DNA of 64,000 nucleotides from Paraphoma chrysanthemicola (taxonomy: Eukaryota; Ascomycota; Dothideomycetes; Pleosporales; Phaeosphaeriaceae). The notes beneath the pieces are model-generated. The model saw only the letters and a list, made by a program, of their open reading frames with translations, searched no databases and was not told the DNA's origin. The stretch is taken from assembly GCA_020744225.1 (NCBI GenBank), contig JAGMWG010000006.1:186001-250000 (forward strand), given 5' to 3'. Position numbers and translations under genes: made by a program. Positions 43,088 through 53,711 of this stretch are shown in pieces; position 1 is the stretch's first letter; each line of letters opens with the position of its first letter.

Positions 43088-44836
43088 CTACTCCAAATTG
43101 CTCGGTACCCACGTACTGATATCGCAACCATTCTGGAAGTGTTGTGCGACATGTTTCATGCGGTCCGCGACATGCCCGAAAGATTGCCGGCAAAATCCAC
43201 ACCACAATGCGGCAGGGTCGACATCAAAACTTTGAACGTCCTCAACCCATGCTTCTGGTATCTGGAAAGCGTCCTGGACCTTCTTATCCGCGGTTGCAAG
43301 ATGCATGTTCTTGACGTGCTGCTTGAATAGATCCTTCCTCGCGAACGTACGATCCGCTTCGCACTTCTTCAAGCAGCGACAAACATTGTGGAGGAGGAAA
43401 TGATTGTCGTCGTCGATGATGTGGGAGCAGAAGACGCACTTGCCGGCGTAAGTCCATTCGCTGTTTGGCATGCAAATATACTTGCATTCGATATACCAAT
43501 GTTTGCCTTCCTCGTGTCGTTTCCAATCAAAGTATGTCTTGAACGGACCAGCGTTCGAGCATGCAGTGCAATAGAAACGTCTGATCTCGCACCTTAGCGG
43601 CTGTTCTTTGTTCACAAGCTCGGTGGCTTGCTCCAGCATCGGCGCTGTCCTAGCTGCAAAACGTCTCTTGCCCTTGCGACTGTGTTTCGTGAGATCACGA
43701 GGCGAAGACGTGGCATAGCCCTGGCTCGAAGGGCTACTGTGGTGACTGTACGGTGCAGATGATGGAGGAGAACCACTGTGGTACGCATCTTGTCCAATCA
43801 CCGAAAGCTCTAGAGTCGGTGCTGATATGGGTGGAGGCGAGGTCAATTCGAGATCATAAGTCGCCAGATCCAGCCAACTCCAGTCGAAGTCGAGCGTATA
43901 CTCTTCTTGGTCTTCAATACGTGCCTCACTAGCTGTTAACGGCACCGTAGCTGGACTCATCTTCAGAGTATCGCCTTCGGTTCGGGCTATAAATGTTTCA
44001 GAAATCGTACTGCGTGTGAGGGAAGAACCATGACTCACATCGACGCATACGAGCTCGTAGGTTACTGAAAGCTACTTGGACTTGACGCAGGGTTTTGTTT
44101 TCCGCAGTGGCGAACTCTTGCATTTTCTCCAAGGTCGGATACGGAACATCCGGGTTACAATGAAGCCATTGTTTCAATGTCTCGTTTCGCTGCTGTCGGG
44201 GCTTGTGCTCATGCTTCGTGGGTACATCGCTGGCGTTGGCCCTACCAGGTCGAGCGGAGCGGGAATTTTGGTTTACCAACTCCTTCCATTCTGTGTGAAT
44301 CGATGTCGGAGAAAGACATGACGGTACATGCGTAGTGGCTGCTGCAGGTAATATTGGGCTGTACGCGTTGGCCGCTTGCAGCTCCAAGTCCTCTGGGCGG
44401 ACGAAAACAACACTTTGCCTCTGGCACCTTCGTGTATGTGATATGGAGTCCTGACACTCCGATAAATCTATGTGAAAAGCCGTAGGATTGGCGACGGGAA
44501 AGCACAAGACTGAGTAGGGCGACGCGGTGTCACCAGAATAATATTCGTCGTCGACATGCCCAAAGCGCTCATTGTCGGACTGAGGATACAGCAGCGCGTC
44601 ATAGGTCTCCTCGCAGATGGGGTTGTAGCTTCTGCTTTCTTAGGTCAGGTCTCGAGAACAATGCCTTCATCAAAAGGAAAGTCACGAGCAAAGATTTGGT
44701 AGTGTGGGGCAATTACTTACATGGAGGATCCGCAAGGCTGTTGTCTTAGCCGCGCTATCTGATTGGTGCAGTACTTGCTGGAAGCAGACGTGGGCGCACA
44801 GGCCTCAAACTCTTCTGAATCTAGTGCGTAGTACAT
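43088..44836 (-). CDS. homeodomain plus C2H2 transcription factor, copy A
   Basis: Three exons (44836-44721, 44634-44039, 43986-43088), introns 86 and 52 nt, give 536 residues. A TALE/KN-type homeodomain covers roughly 180-237 (ETLKQWLHCNPDVPYPTLEKM, then RQVQVAFSNLRARMRR). In its recognition helix Trp48 is Ala; Asn51 and Arg53 are kept. The C-terminal half has zinc fingers: CTACSN...KRHEEGKH (C-x2-C-x12-H-x4-H), a CVFCSH module, and LWCGFCRQSF...MKHVAQHF. A basic GKRRFAAR-like stretch may be the nuclear signal. This architecture is known among ascomycete transcription factors. Intron 1 has a tandem acceptor (AAGCAG) that could add or remove one Arg. Next to copy B, same strand. Confidence 0.82.
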
Positions 44837-45592
44837 GCCCACGTGATGCCGAGGAGCGACCGTTTGTTTAGTATTTCACAAACACCGTCAAAAGTGGTAG
44901 GAAAAGTTTTTGTGAAGGAGGGAGGCCTCTTCAGTGTCTTTCGAGCGCTGCATAGCCCCCGCCAGCGAGTTTTAAGGAGGTTCCTCGAAGAGAGTACGGC
45001 CGACAAGCGACCGAGAAGAAAGTTCGGAGCCACTCCGGCCTCACTCTTACGACAATCGCGCACGGGTCACCAGCTTTCTGAGGCTGAGATATGGATCAGA
45101 ACAAGATTTTTTCGAATGAGGAAATTTCGAGACAGGGCTTGGGATAGATCTGGTTATGGGCTATTTGGCGCTGTAGATTGTGCTTTGTGCACTAGCCAAG
45201 GGCATCAGTTGTGCTCAAGAAGTATACGTTACCGCTTTGCAAAAGTTCGAGATGACTTTCATCTATGATGATAACTGAGCAGTCGACTAGAAGCGGAGTC
45301 GAAAAGAGTGAAGATGAAGTCCAATTTCGGTTTTGGTAGGTTTTGATTCTGCGTACACGGTCGACTCGGATACCCCACTCCATGAAAGGTTGACGCTTGA
45401 GAAGTAAGAAGCGAACGATGACAATATTGAGAAGCAGGGAGGTATCCTACGAGCACTTCGGCAACAGAGATGCCACGGAAAGGCGTTGCATACAAGACAT
45501 GCAGGGTGCACGCGAGATGAGTGAACGAACGATGTAGGCAACCCAAAAGTAACTTGCCAAATTCCAAACCAATGATTATATGCTTGCTACTC
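44837..45592. other. gap: between the two homeodomain genes
   Basis: 756 bp forming the upstream region of copy A and 3' flank of copy B. Nothing recognised. Confidence 0.45.
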
Positions 45593-47767
45593 TCATTCAA
45601 GAGGTCTCTTATTCCACCCTACCATGCTCAGACCATCGCGAAAATGCTGCGCAACGTGGTGCATCCGCAATGTCGTTGACTGAAGGTTGATGCAACAAAA
45701 CCCACACCACAGCGAATCCGGATGAACCTTCTCCGCTGCGACAGCCCGTGACCATATATCAGGAACTTTGAACCCTTTCTTCAAGGCGTCATCCGCTTCC
45801 AAAAGGTGTATTTGCTGAACATGTTGCTTGAGGCGATCTTCCAGTGCGAAGGTACGTGACGCTGCATCGCGCTGGCTGCAAGAGACGATGTTGTGCTGGT
45901 CAAAATGATCATAGTCGTCGATTGGTTGTGAGCAGAAGATGCAAGTCATGCCATTCATGATTGCCTCATGAAGCATACATGTCCACTCGACAGCATGGAA
46001 GTCGTGCGTTCCATACTCGTGACGTCTCCAGCTCCATGCATTCTTGAATGACTTGGGACAGACAGTACAATGATACCGAACCACTTTGATGTTCAAATCA
46101 GTGTCCATGGCCGTATTCGGTATGGAAGCAGCTTGTTGCGTATCACAGATATCGTATCTCGAGCCATGCCTTCTTTTCCCTTTGCGACGAGGAGTCATAA
46201 TTCCAGACTTGCTAACGGTAGACACTAAAGAGTGGTCAGGCAGAGCAAAAACGTCGATATACATAGTTTTGTCGAGCCCGATACCTTTGTTACTATCGAG
46301 AGATTCGTTGCCAAAATCATTACCGACAGCACCAAGACTGAAGATTGGCGAAGGATATGCGCCAAGGTTATACGGTATCGAATAATCGAAGATAGAGATG
46401 GTTGGAGATGCAAACTCGCCAGCATTTACGATTGCTGGTTCGTTGAGATGCTCCGTGTACGAAGCAAGCCTAGCATGGGCGGAAGCGGCCGGGGTGTCTG
46501 ATATACATGTTAGAGCATACGGTATTATACCTTGAGGGGTACAAACCTAGTCTTTTTCGGGCTCTCAGATTACTCAGAGCGTTGCGAGTCTGACGTAACG
46601 AGCGGCCAGACATCTGGGCCAGAGTCGATAACTGGTCCGTATCAGGATACGGGTATGCGGCGTTGGCAAGCAGCCATTCTTTCAAGAATGGATTTCGAGT
46701 CCTTGCTCGAGACTTTCTGGTTGGTCGAGGCGGGGCGATAACGTCTGCTTCGCCACAGGCTTTGTGCGGGTTTACGGAGGAAACACCGTTGGGACTCGAT
46801 GCGTGTACGCTTCTTGTGCCGGGCGCTGTCCATGCGGACCCTATAGCGTCGTTACGGGTGCACCAGGCGATATGTATACCGGAACTGTCCAGCGCACTCC
46901 ATGATTGTTGAGTATGCGACTCGATCGTTCTAGGATCAATGTAATCGCCGCAATCATTCTGACCTGCATTGTCGTTGTCGATGTCGACGGAATATCCATC
47001 GAATGATGGAATGGGGGTACAAGATGGAGAACGGGGCCAGGATGTCCACTTCGAGCACGAATGAGGGGATGGCGGTGGAGTTGCTAGGTCCCGCTTAACG
47101 GCTGCGGTGTCGTCGTAATGTTTCCCCGGTTGGAAGCCGGTGCCCTGGGCGCCATCGTCGCCACCATACACCGTGAACTTAGGAGCTGCGATAAACTGCT
47201 GAGAAGACCAATTGAAACTTTCTCCATCGTCCGCATCGCTGTCTTGCCGCGGGTGTTGAGGATGAGGTTCGATAGGTTCGCTGAGTTGCAGCTGGTCTAA
47301 ATTCGCGAAGTGCTCACAAATTTTCGAGTCGAGCATATATGAATCGGATTGTTGACAGCCAGCATCACATTTCCAATTGCTTTTATCACAGCACAGCTTG
47401 TGCGCCCTGAGTTCGGTGCTTTCTTCAGCAGTTCCAGCGATGGTGTCATCCTGGCCGACATTGAGTGCGTTATTGCCACCTTGTGTGTGCCAGGAGCTGT
47501 CAGTTGTCAATAATGAACTCTTTCGGAGCCTACGATTGGCACCTTGAAGTACGCTCGAAGGCTAGGCAGGGTTGTGACCTACATAGGCGTGGTGTGTTGC
47601 TTGGCTCGCACGGCGAGGTATTCGTCCGCAGAGCCGCATTGTTGCGGGGCCTCGTCGAACATCGCTTGCCAAACCGAGTCAAGTGTAACTATATGCCACC
47701 AAAGTGGTTCAAAGTAGTCGCAAAAAGTAGTGATGGTAAGAGAAATGTCCTCAAAGCTATGTGACAT
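45593..47767 (-). CDS. homeodomain plus C2H2 transcription factor, copy B
   Basis: Proposed exons 47767-47583, 47529-46547 and 46497-45593 give 690 residues. The middle exon has no usable ATG, so the upstream exon (MSHSFEDISLTITTF...) was joined by a 53-nt GTAGGT to CGTAG intron in phase; this N-terminus is the least certain part. The homeodomain (FLKEWLLANAAYPYPDTDQL ... RQTRNALSNLRARKR) also has Ala at position 48 and Leu at 49. Intron 2 has a GTTTGT donor and a CTAAC branch. The zinc-finger end parallels copy A: CTVCPKSF...RRHEYGTH, CIFCSQPIDDYDHFDQH, LWCGFCCIN...MHHVAQHFRDG. The two genes are tandem and clearly duplicated, but the N-terminal halves have diverged. Confidence 0.75.
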
Positions 47768-48499
47768 GTTTTCAGCCTGCTTGATTGAGTTTAAAGGAGA
47801 TTTGTCGCGGTGCCTCACTTCAGAAGTCGTGCACGGACCACCAAGAGACATTAAGATACCTTCATAATGTTGTCCGTACACCGCACGCTTGACAGGCACA
47901 TCTCTTACCACACATGTCTGGTACATTCCTCAAACATAATTGTCATGCACACTTGTTAGACACACATGTCTCCCACAAATGCTTTACAGAATGCTCCACG
48001 CAGTCTTGCAAAAGCGTTAAACTTCCAAGAATCTGGCTGCGTTGAAACCCAACCCGAGCCTTCTTGACTGACATAGAGTCGATCGCATTCTTCACAATCC
48101 AATCATATCAAGAAGTCCCTCAGATTCGCTCCTGAAAATCGTCTCACATTATTATGTCAAGGAAAGCTTCACACCAAAACAACGTGCCCGAGGCCAGCTT
48201 CCTTGCCAACATATGGAAAACCATAGCATGACGGATAGGCGCTGTGCTAATTGCGAGGTAATTGGATCTTCTGGGATGATTTATTTTCTTTTTCGTAAAG
48301 AAAAGTAGGAGCTCTTCGTTCTCAAGGCAGCTCATATAATGCCAACCCCACCATGCTGTACATTTCATCGCCTCGTGAACGCCAGGTTGAATATGGCGCT
48401 CATGCATTCACAAACGCCGTTCATTGCGCTCGACCAGGTTGAAGCCAAGTCCGATACACTTTTCTCAGTACACCTTTCCACAAATAACTTTTGCAGCGT
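47768..48499. other. gap: no gene seen
   Basis: About 730 bp between the upstream side of copy B and the stop of the MetE-like gene. Nothing recognised. Confidence 0.45.
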
Positions 48500-49775
48500 C
48501 TAAGGCTCGCCCGGCCAGACCGTGTCCGCGATACTCCTCACAAGCTTCAGCTTCTTGATCATATCCTCGTAGCCCAAGCTGTTCCCTTCGGCATGCGATG
48601 CGAAACCGCACTGTGGGCTGACGCAGCACTGATTGATGGCGTCCTCTTTCGATTGACCAGTGCCCTTCGCGATCCATTCCGCAGCCTGGTTCACGCGAGC
48701 AATCATCTCGTCCTTGTCCTCAAGCTTGGGGAACTTCGACGTGATGACGCCAAGCACGACATTCTTGTTCTTTGGCAGATGCTCAAGAGGCTCGAAACCA
48801 CCCGCGCGCGGTGTGTCGTACTCAAGGTAGTAGGTGTCCACATTCAACTCTTGGAACAACTTCTTCGCAATGTTGTCGTATGCGCCTTCCGAGAAATGCC
48901 TGCTGCCGACGTAGTTACCGCGGCAAAGATGAATGCCGAGATGCATGTCCGAGGGGCGCTCGAAACACTTATTGTAGAACTTGATGTACGAGTCAAGCAT
49001 CTCGTCGGCGGTCTTATCGTTCGTCTTGTCGGCGGCCCAGCCCTCCAACATGTCCTTCGAGCAGAAGTATGCCAGGTTAGGGTCATCGATCTGGATATTC
49101 CTGATTCCCTGGGAGTGCAGGATCTTTAGCTCCTCCTGATACGCCTTCGCTACGTCCTCAAAATACTCCTCGTCGTTCGCATAGACCTCCTTTGGAAAGC
49201 TTCTTCCGTTCATGTAGCGGAAATGATACCACGAGGGCGAGATGATTGTGATCTTGATGTTCTTCCATTCGCTTTCAGGCAGAAGCTTCTTCATGAGGTC
49301 GACTTCGCGCTGATTGCTTGATTGCCCAGGATGCTTGATCTTATCGACGCAGACAGTGACATGATTGGGGACCGTCTTGGCCTCAATAAAGGACTTGTAG
49401 TCAGGTGCATAATGTCGGAAGATATCCTGGTCGTAGCCTTTGAGGACACCGAGTTGGAGCTCCTTCATGCCGTGGAGCGTCTCAAAAAATGTTCCCCAGA
49501 ACATATGCCTATGCGTGGTTGGTCGATGCCATATGGTGTTGGTCGCACAATGCTGAAACTCACCTTGTGTACTCACCGCTGGACACAACCTTCAGTCCGC
49601 AGTCCTGCTGCATCTTGACGACCTCCGCGACGGTCTTGTCCTCAAGAGGAACGAGCTCCTCAGGTTTCGCTTTACCTGAAGCGACATCGTAGCGCTTCTG
49701 GACGAGCTCCTGGGGTCGAAGTAGTGAACCGACGTGCTCAGCACGGAATGGTGGGCTTCGCTTGAGGGAAGTCAT
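48500..49775 (-). CDS. MetE-like (cobalamin-independent methionine synthase C-terminal domain) protein
   Basis: Two exons (49775-49564 and 49508-48500), intron 55 nt, give 406 residues. It corresponds to the catalytic C-terminal barrel of MetE only. The zinc-binding set is visible: H and C in LGIHLCRGNY, E in YYLEYDTPRAGG, C in CVSPQCGFAS. In MetE this zinc activates homocysteine thiol. Free-standing domains in fungi and bacteria are annotated as methyltransferases or as 5-methyltetrahydropteroyltriglutamate-homocysteine methyltransferase-like; the true methyl donor is not known. The start MTSLKRSPPF is preferred over MYTHSK seven residues upstream. Confidence 0.88.
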
Positions 49776-50714
49776 CTTCGAGTGTGTGTACAAGAAGAAA
49801 GAATCGTGAAAAAAACAGAGTCTTGAGAAAGAAATTCAGATCTCGCTCTCCGAAAAAGAAGCCCCTCATCTTGTGTCCTGCCCCGCAATTACACCTGAAT
49901 TGGATGCTATGGACCCTAGAAAGTCCCTGGATTTTACCCATTCTAAGGTGCCCGCTCTCGGGTAAACGATGGCAATTGTCTGAAGCGCGATGGGATTGGA
50001 GAGGAATGACAGGGTGGCGTAAGGGCCAAGTGGGCTGCAGCTTGAGCTATGGTGGGGCCATGCTGGTAAGGACGTGTGACCCTGCTTAGCGTCATCGATG
50101 TTGCGGATGCGCAGGTAGGTACGCGACGAATCTGACAACACTTGAACAATTTCAAAACCTCTCAGGCACCATCAAGCGCGAACGGGCATCTTCCTTGCCT
50201 TCGGATCCACCGACGGAGGTTTTTGAAAACAGCCAGTGGCTCTTTGACGCTCACCGCCGTCCGAGAGCGAAACCAAAATGAAGCTCTGGCTCTGCTGCGG
50301 GATATTCCTCGAGCTCCACAATCCTTTCAGCAAGAAGAAAAAGACCCCAGACGCGGCGAACCAGCAGTTGTTCCAGCAAACCCACACAGACATAGATCCC
50401 CGCACAGGACGCGCAAAGAAGTCGAAGCTCGACGCTCCTGAAGTTCAGCATTGATGTATGATGTCATATTGGCTGCGATGAATGGTGGCAATGACGGACA
50501 TAATGCTTTACTGCAAGAAGATTTTGTAAGCAATGATAGCGACGGGAGTTATCCGCGGCCAGAAGATGCACTGCCGAAGCTCGGAAACAGCTACCCCGCG
50601 CTACGTGAAGGTACAAATGATGTCGCCATCCCATCGTTAAGATATTTTGACGCAAACCATTTTTTTTACTTCCCTTAAACACCAACAACAACAATCACAT
50701 CATCCAACACGAAA
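49776..50714. other. gap: upstream of the MetE-like and GRE2-like genes, with a small ORF
   Basis: Divergent intergenic region of 940 bp. Apart from the 58-codon frame at 50278-50454, no gene seen. Confidence 0.4.
50278..50454 (+). CDS. small ORF, 58 codons, unknown
   Basis: ATG in good context (CCAAAATGAAG) begins MKLWLCCGIFLELHNPFSKK; the rest is Lys/Gln/Thr-rich and ends VQH before TGA. The first half suggests a Cys-Cys/hydrophobic membrane-proximal stretch followed by a KKKK cluster. No family known; it could be a real small protein or chance. Confidence 0.35.
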   Translation: MKLWLCCGIFLELHNPFSKKKKTPDAANQQLFQQTHTDIDPRTGRAKKSKLDAPEVQH

Positions 50715-51846
50715 ATGACACGCGTATTACTCACCGGAGGCAGTGGCTTCATCGCTGCTCACACGCTTGACATTCTCCTCGAACATGGACACTCAGTCGT
50801 GACGACTGTCCGGACACAGGAGAAGGCCGATAAGATCAAAGCATCGTACAAGGACTACGTCGACAAGGGCAAGCTGGATTTCGCAATTGTTCCGGATATT
50901 GCTCAGCCCGATGCCTTCGAGAAGGCTGTCGTCTCCGATCCTCCGTTCGAGGCCGTTTTGCACACTGCCAGCCCGTTCCACTTCAATGTCACTGACGTTC
51001 AGAAAGTGAGTGCCATCTTCAAAGAATTCGCATCTCCTGCTAAACATCACAGGACCTTCTCGACCCAGCTGTGATTGGAACGACTGGTATCTTGAAGGCA
51101 ATCAAGAAGAGCGCGCCTTCGGTCAAGCATGTCGTCATTACGTCGTCTTTCGCATCCATCATCAATGCCAGCAAAGGTTTCTGGCCAGGACACACCTACT
51201 CAGAGGAAGACTGGAACCCAATCACATCGCAAGAGGCCACAGAGAACCCAATGTTGGGCTACAGGGCCAGCAAGACGTTCGCAGAGAAGGCTGCTTGGGA
51301 CTTCATTGAGAAGGAGAAGCCAAACTTCACACTCTCGACCATCAATCCACCCATGGTCTTTGGTCCAATTGTAAGTAAATCGCTGCAGTGTCAGCAAACA
51401 GACTGCTAAATCACTCTTAGGTGCACGCACTCGACAGCCTAGAGAACATGAACACATCGAACCAGCGCATTCTGAGCGCAGCGCAAGGCAAATTCAAGGA
51501 CGAGATTCCGCCAAGCGGTGTACACTTTTGGGTAGACGTACGCGACGTTGCTGAAGCACACGTGGCAGCATTCGAGAAGCCAGATGCCGCCAACAAACGC
51601 TTCTTCACAACAGCCGGTTACTTCTCGAACAAGGAGATTTGCCAGATCATCAAGAAGAACTTCCCCGACTTCAAGGACCTGCCGAGCGACTCGACACCTG
51701 GCGGCGACTACCCTGAAGGCACACCCGACAAGGGCCTCTATGGATACAACAACAAGCGCTCAATTGACATTCTGGGCTTGAAGTACAAGACTCTGGAGCA
51801 GTCGATAGTCGAGTCGGTCAAGTCATTCCAGAAGAAGGGCTTGTAG
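50715..51846 (+). CDS. GRE2-like NADPH-dependent ketoreductase (extended SDR)
   Basis: Three exons (50715-51005, 51053-51370, 51421-51846), introns 47 and 50 nt, give 344 residues. The N-terminal cofactor motif is TGGSGFIAAH and the catalytic pair is in GYRASKTFAEK (Tyr-x3-Lys), with Ser in ITSSFAS. The family (yeast Gre2, dihydroflavonol-4-reductase-like) reduces aldehydes and ketones such as methylglyoxal or 3-methylbutanal with NADPH in the cytosol. No targeting signal is seen. Stress-type induction is known for GRE2 in yeast but I see no element here that shows it. Confidence 0.92.
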
Positions 51847-52492
51847 ATTATGCAAGTGTGTAGAGGAAGGATATCAATCGACCAGGAAAGGACGTCGGCT
51901 GTGAATGGCATCGAAGCGTTGCATTGAGCTATTGAAACTATCTACGCATCACGGCCTGCGAGGAGGCGTGTACGTCGAGGCTGGTCGGGACTATGCTTTG
52001 ATGTGTCAGTAGCTGTTGTAGTCATATTTAGAACACATAGATGTAGATGAGCGCAATCAGCCTGTTGAGCTTGAAAATTTTTGGACTTCACCGTCCTGAT
52101 GGACTCGGAAGTTATCGTTGTTTGATCATCATAATACGAAGAGAAAGAAAGATTGTGGTGACTTACCTATGATAATGACTCCTGCATTGGCCTAACGTGC
52201 GTCCACAGCATGCTGCATCGTTTCGGAGGCTACGTGTAGGTCGCGCGTTGGAGGATGGAGAGAAGAAGAAAGCTGGGATCGCGAAAAGAAAACTGGTAGG
52301 CCCAAGCTCGGGAAAACGTCGGGCCACTGTTGGTCGCAGCTGCCCCACCAACGGAGCCCATCGAACGCACCCAGCAACACGATACTTGGACCGCTGCACG
52401 ACGCCATAGCCCAGCTTAAACTACACGCCTTTGTGCGCCTCAAGTCACATACTGCCTCGATCTCACCGTAAATCGGCCACTCTACATTCAAG
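51847..52492. other. gap: no gene seen
   Basis: 3' flank of the reductase and upstream region of NTF2. Nothing recognised. Confidence 0.45.
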
Positions 52493-53185
52493 ATGTGTAT
52501 GTTTGAATCACACTTGCCCCTCTTCTGTATGCGCGCCGCGACTGACTGGCCCAACAGCCTCCTACGAAACAGTTGGCAGTATGTCCTCCATCTCTCCGAG
52601 CCGAGCGCAATCTATAATCCCCCATGTATCATGGCAGCTGTCGAGAAGCGGCTGACATTTACGATCAGAGGAGTTCGTCCAGTTCTACTATGCGACATTC
52701 GACTCCAACCGCGCTGGCCTCGCTGGTCTTTACGTACGTGACATGACAAAACTCGAGGCAGCATAGACTCACGCCTAGACTTTGCAGCGCGACCAATCGA
52801 TGCTCACATTTGAGGCCCAAGGCACTTTGGGCACTGCTGCTATTGTAGAGAAACTTCAGGTAATATGGTCTCTCTGGCTCTGTAGTAACGTTTCACTCAC
52901 ACTTGTAGAACCTCCCATTCCAGCAGATACAGCACCGAACCGACACCATCGACTCGCAGCCTGTTGGCGAGGAAGGCGTTCTCGTCTTGGTGACCGGCGC
53001 ACTTCTGGTAATGCTACCCGCGTGCGCACACAATACTAGAGCTCACATAATGGCAGGTTGAGGGCTCCGACCGACCGATGGGGTTCACTCAATCCTTCCA
53101 GCTTCGAAAGGAGATTGGCGCCGGCGGCCAGGAGAACTGGTACGTCTTCAACGACATCTTCCGCCTTGTCTACTCCGCCGCGTAA
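52493..53185 (+). CDS. NTF2: nuclear transport factor 2 (NTF2), six coding exons
   Basis: Exons 52493-52496, 52558-52578, 52669-52733, 52788-52859, 52909-53007 and 53057-53185 give 129 residues, the normal length. Ntf2 carries RanGDP into the nucleus through FG nucleoporins. The protein is recognisable by EEFVQFYYATFDSNRAGLAGLY, RDQSMLTFEAQGTLG, VLVLVTGALLVEGSDRPM and NWYVFNDIFRLVY. All five introns are GT-AG, 49 to 90 nt, and in phase. The first coding segment is only ATG plus T, and the second exon is 21 nt (CCTCC...GGCA), so ordinary ORF finding misses the gene. The first two exons are inferred from splice consensus and phase (GTATGT donors, CTGAC branches); exons 3-6 are secure. Confidence 0.85.
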
Positions 53186-53711
53186 ACTCCGAACACGATC
53201 GTTGAGACAGCATTTGCGCGGATCGTTTCATGGCCAGGGCATTGGTGGCAGGAGAGAACACTGCGGCAACAAAAGCGGTGGGCGCATTTGGCCTTGAAGT
53301 TGGGACCAGCGAGCTATCTGCATACCAGTACGATAGCAGCGGCGGTCTGTGGCATGAGGCAAGTGATTGTATTGGCACGTTAGAACAACCGAAGAATCAC
53401 AGTTGAAAGTCAACTTGAGTTCCATGCAGCGTTTCCGGCTGAACTACTTGAGGATACCCGCAAGACTGCGTTTCCGAAACTTTTCCGTGCTTTATCCGCT
53501 CGGGATGAGTGCTTAGCCGTGGCCCTCGCCCCGCGGCCACTTGCCGAACCACGAGCATCGGAATCTGGAGCTTAGCTTACCACAACCATGGCATTGCGCA
53601 GCCGAAACTTCTTGTCTTTGAGACTTCTTCAATTCTTTTGTTCTTCTCTGCCGACATCCTAACAGATCATTCCTTGTCTTTAGCGTTGCATCCACATCAC
53701 ACGTCCACACA
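53186..53711. other. gap: no gene seen
   Basis: 3' flank of NTF2 and promoter of the thiolase. Nothing recognised. Confidence 0.45.

Noticed and set aside
53160..53300. NTF2 continuing past 53185
   Set aside because: TAA follows VYSAA at the expected length for the family.
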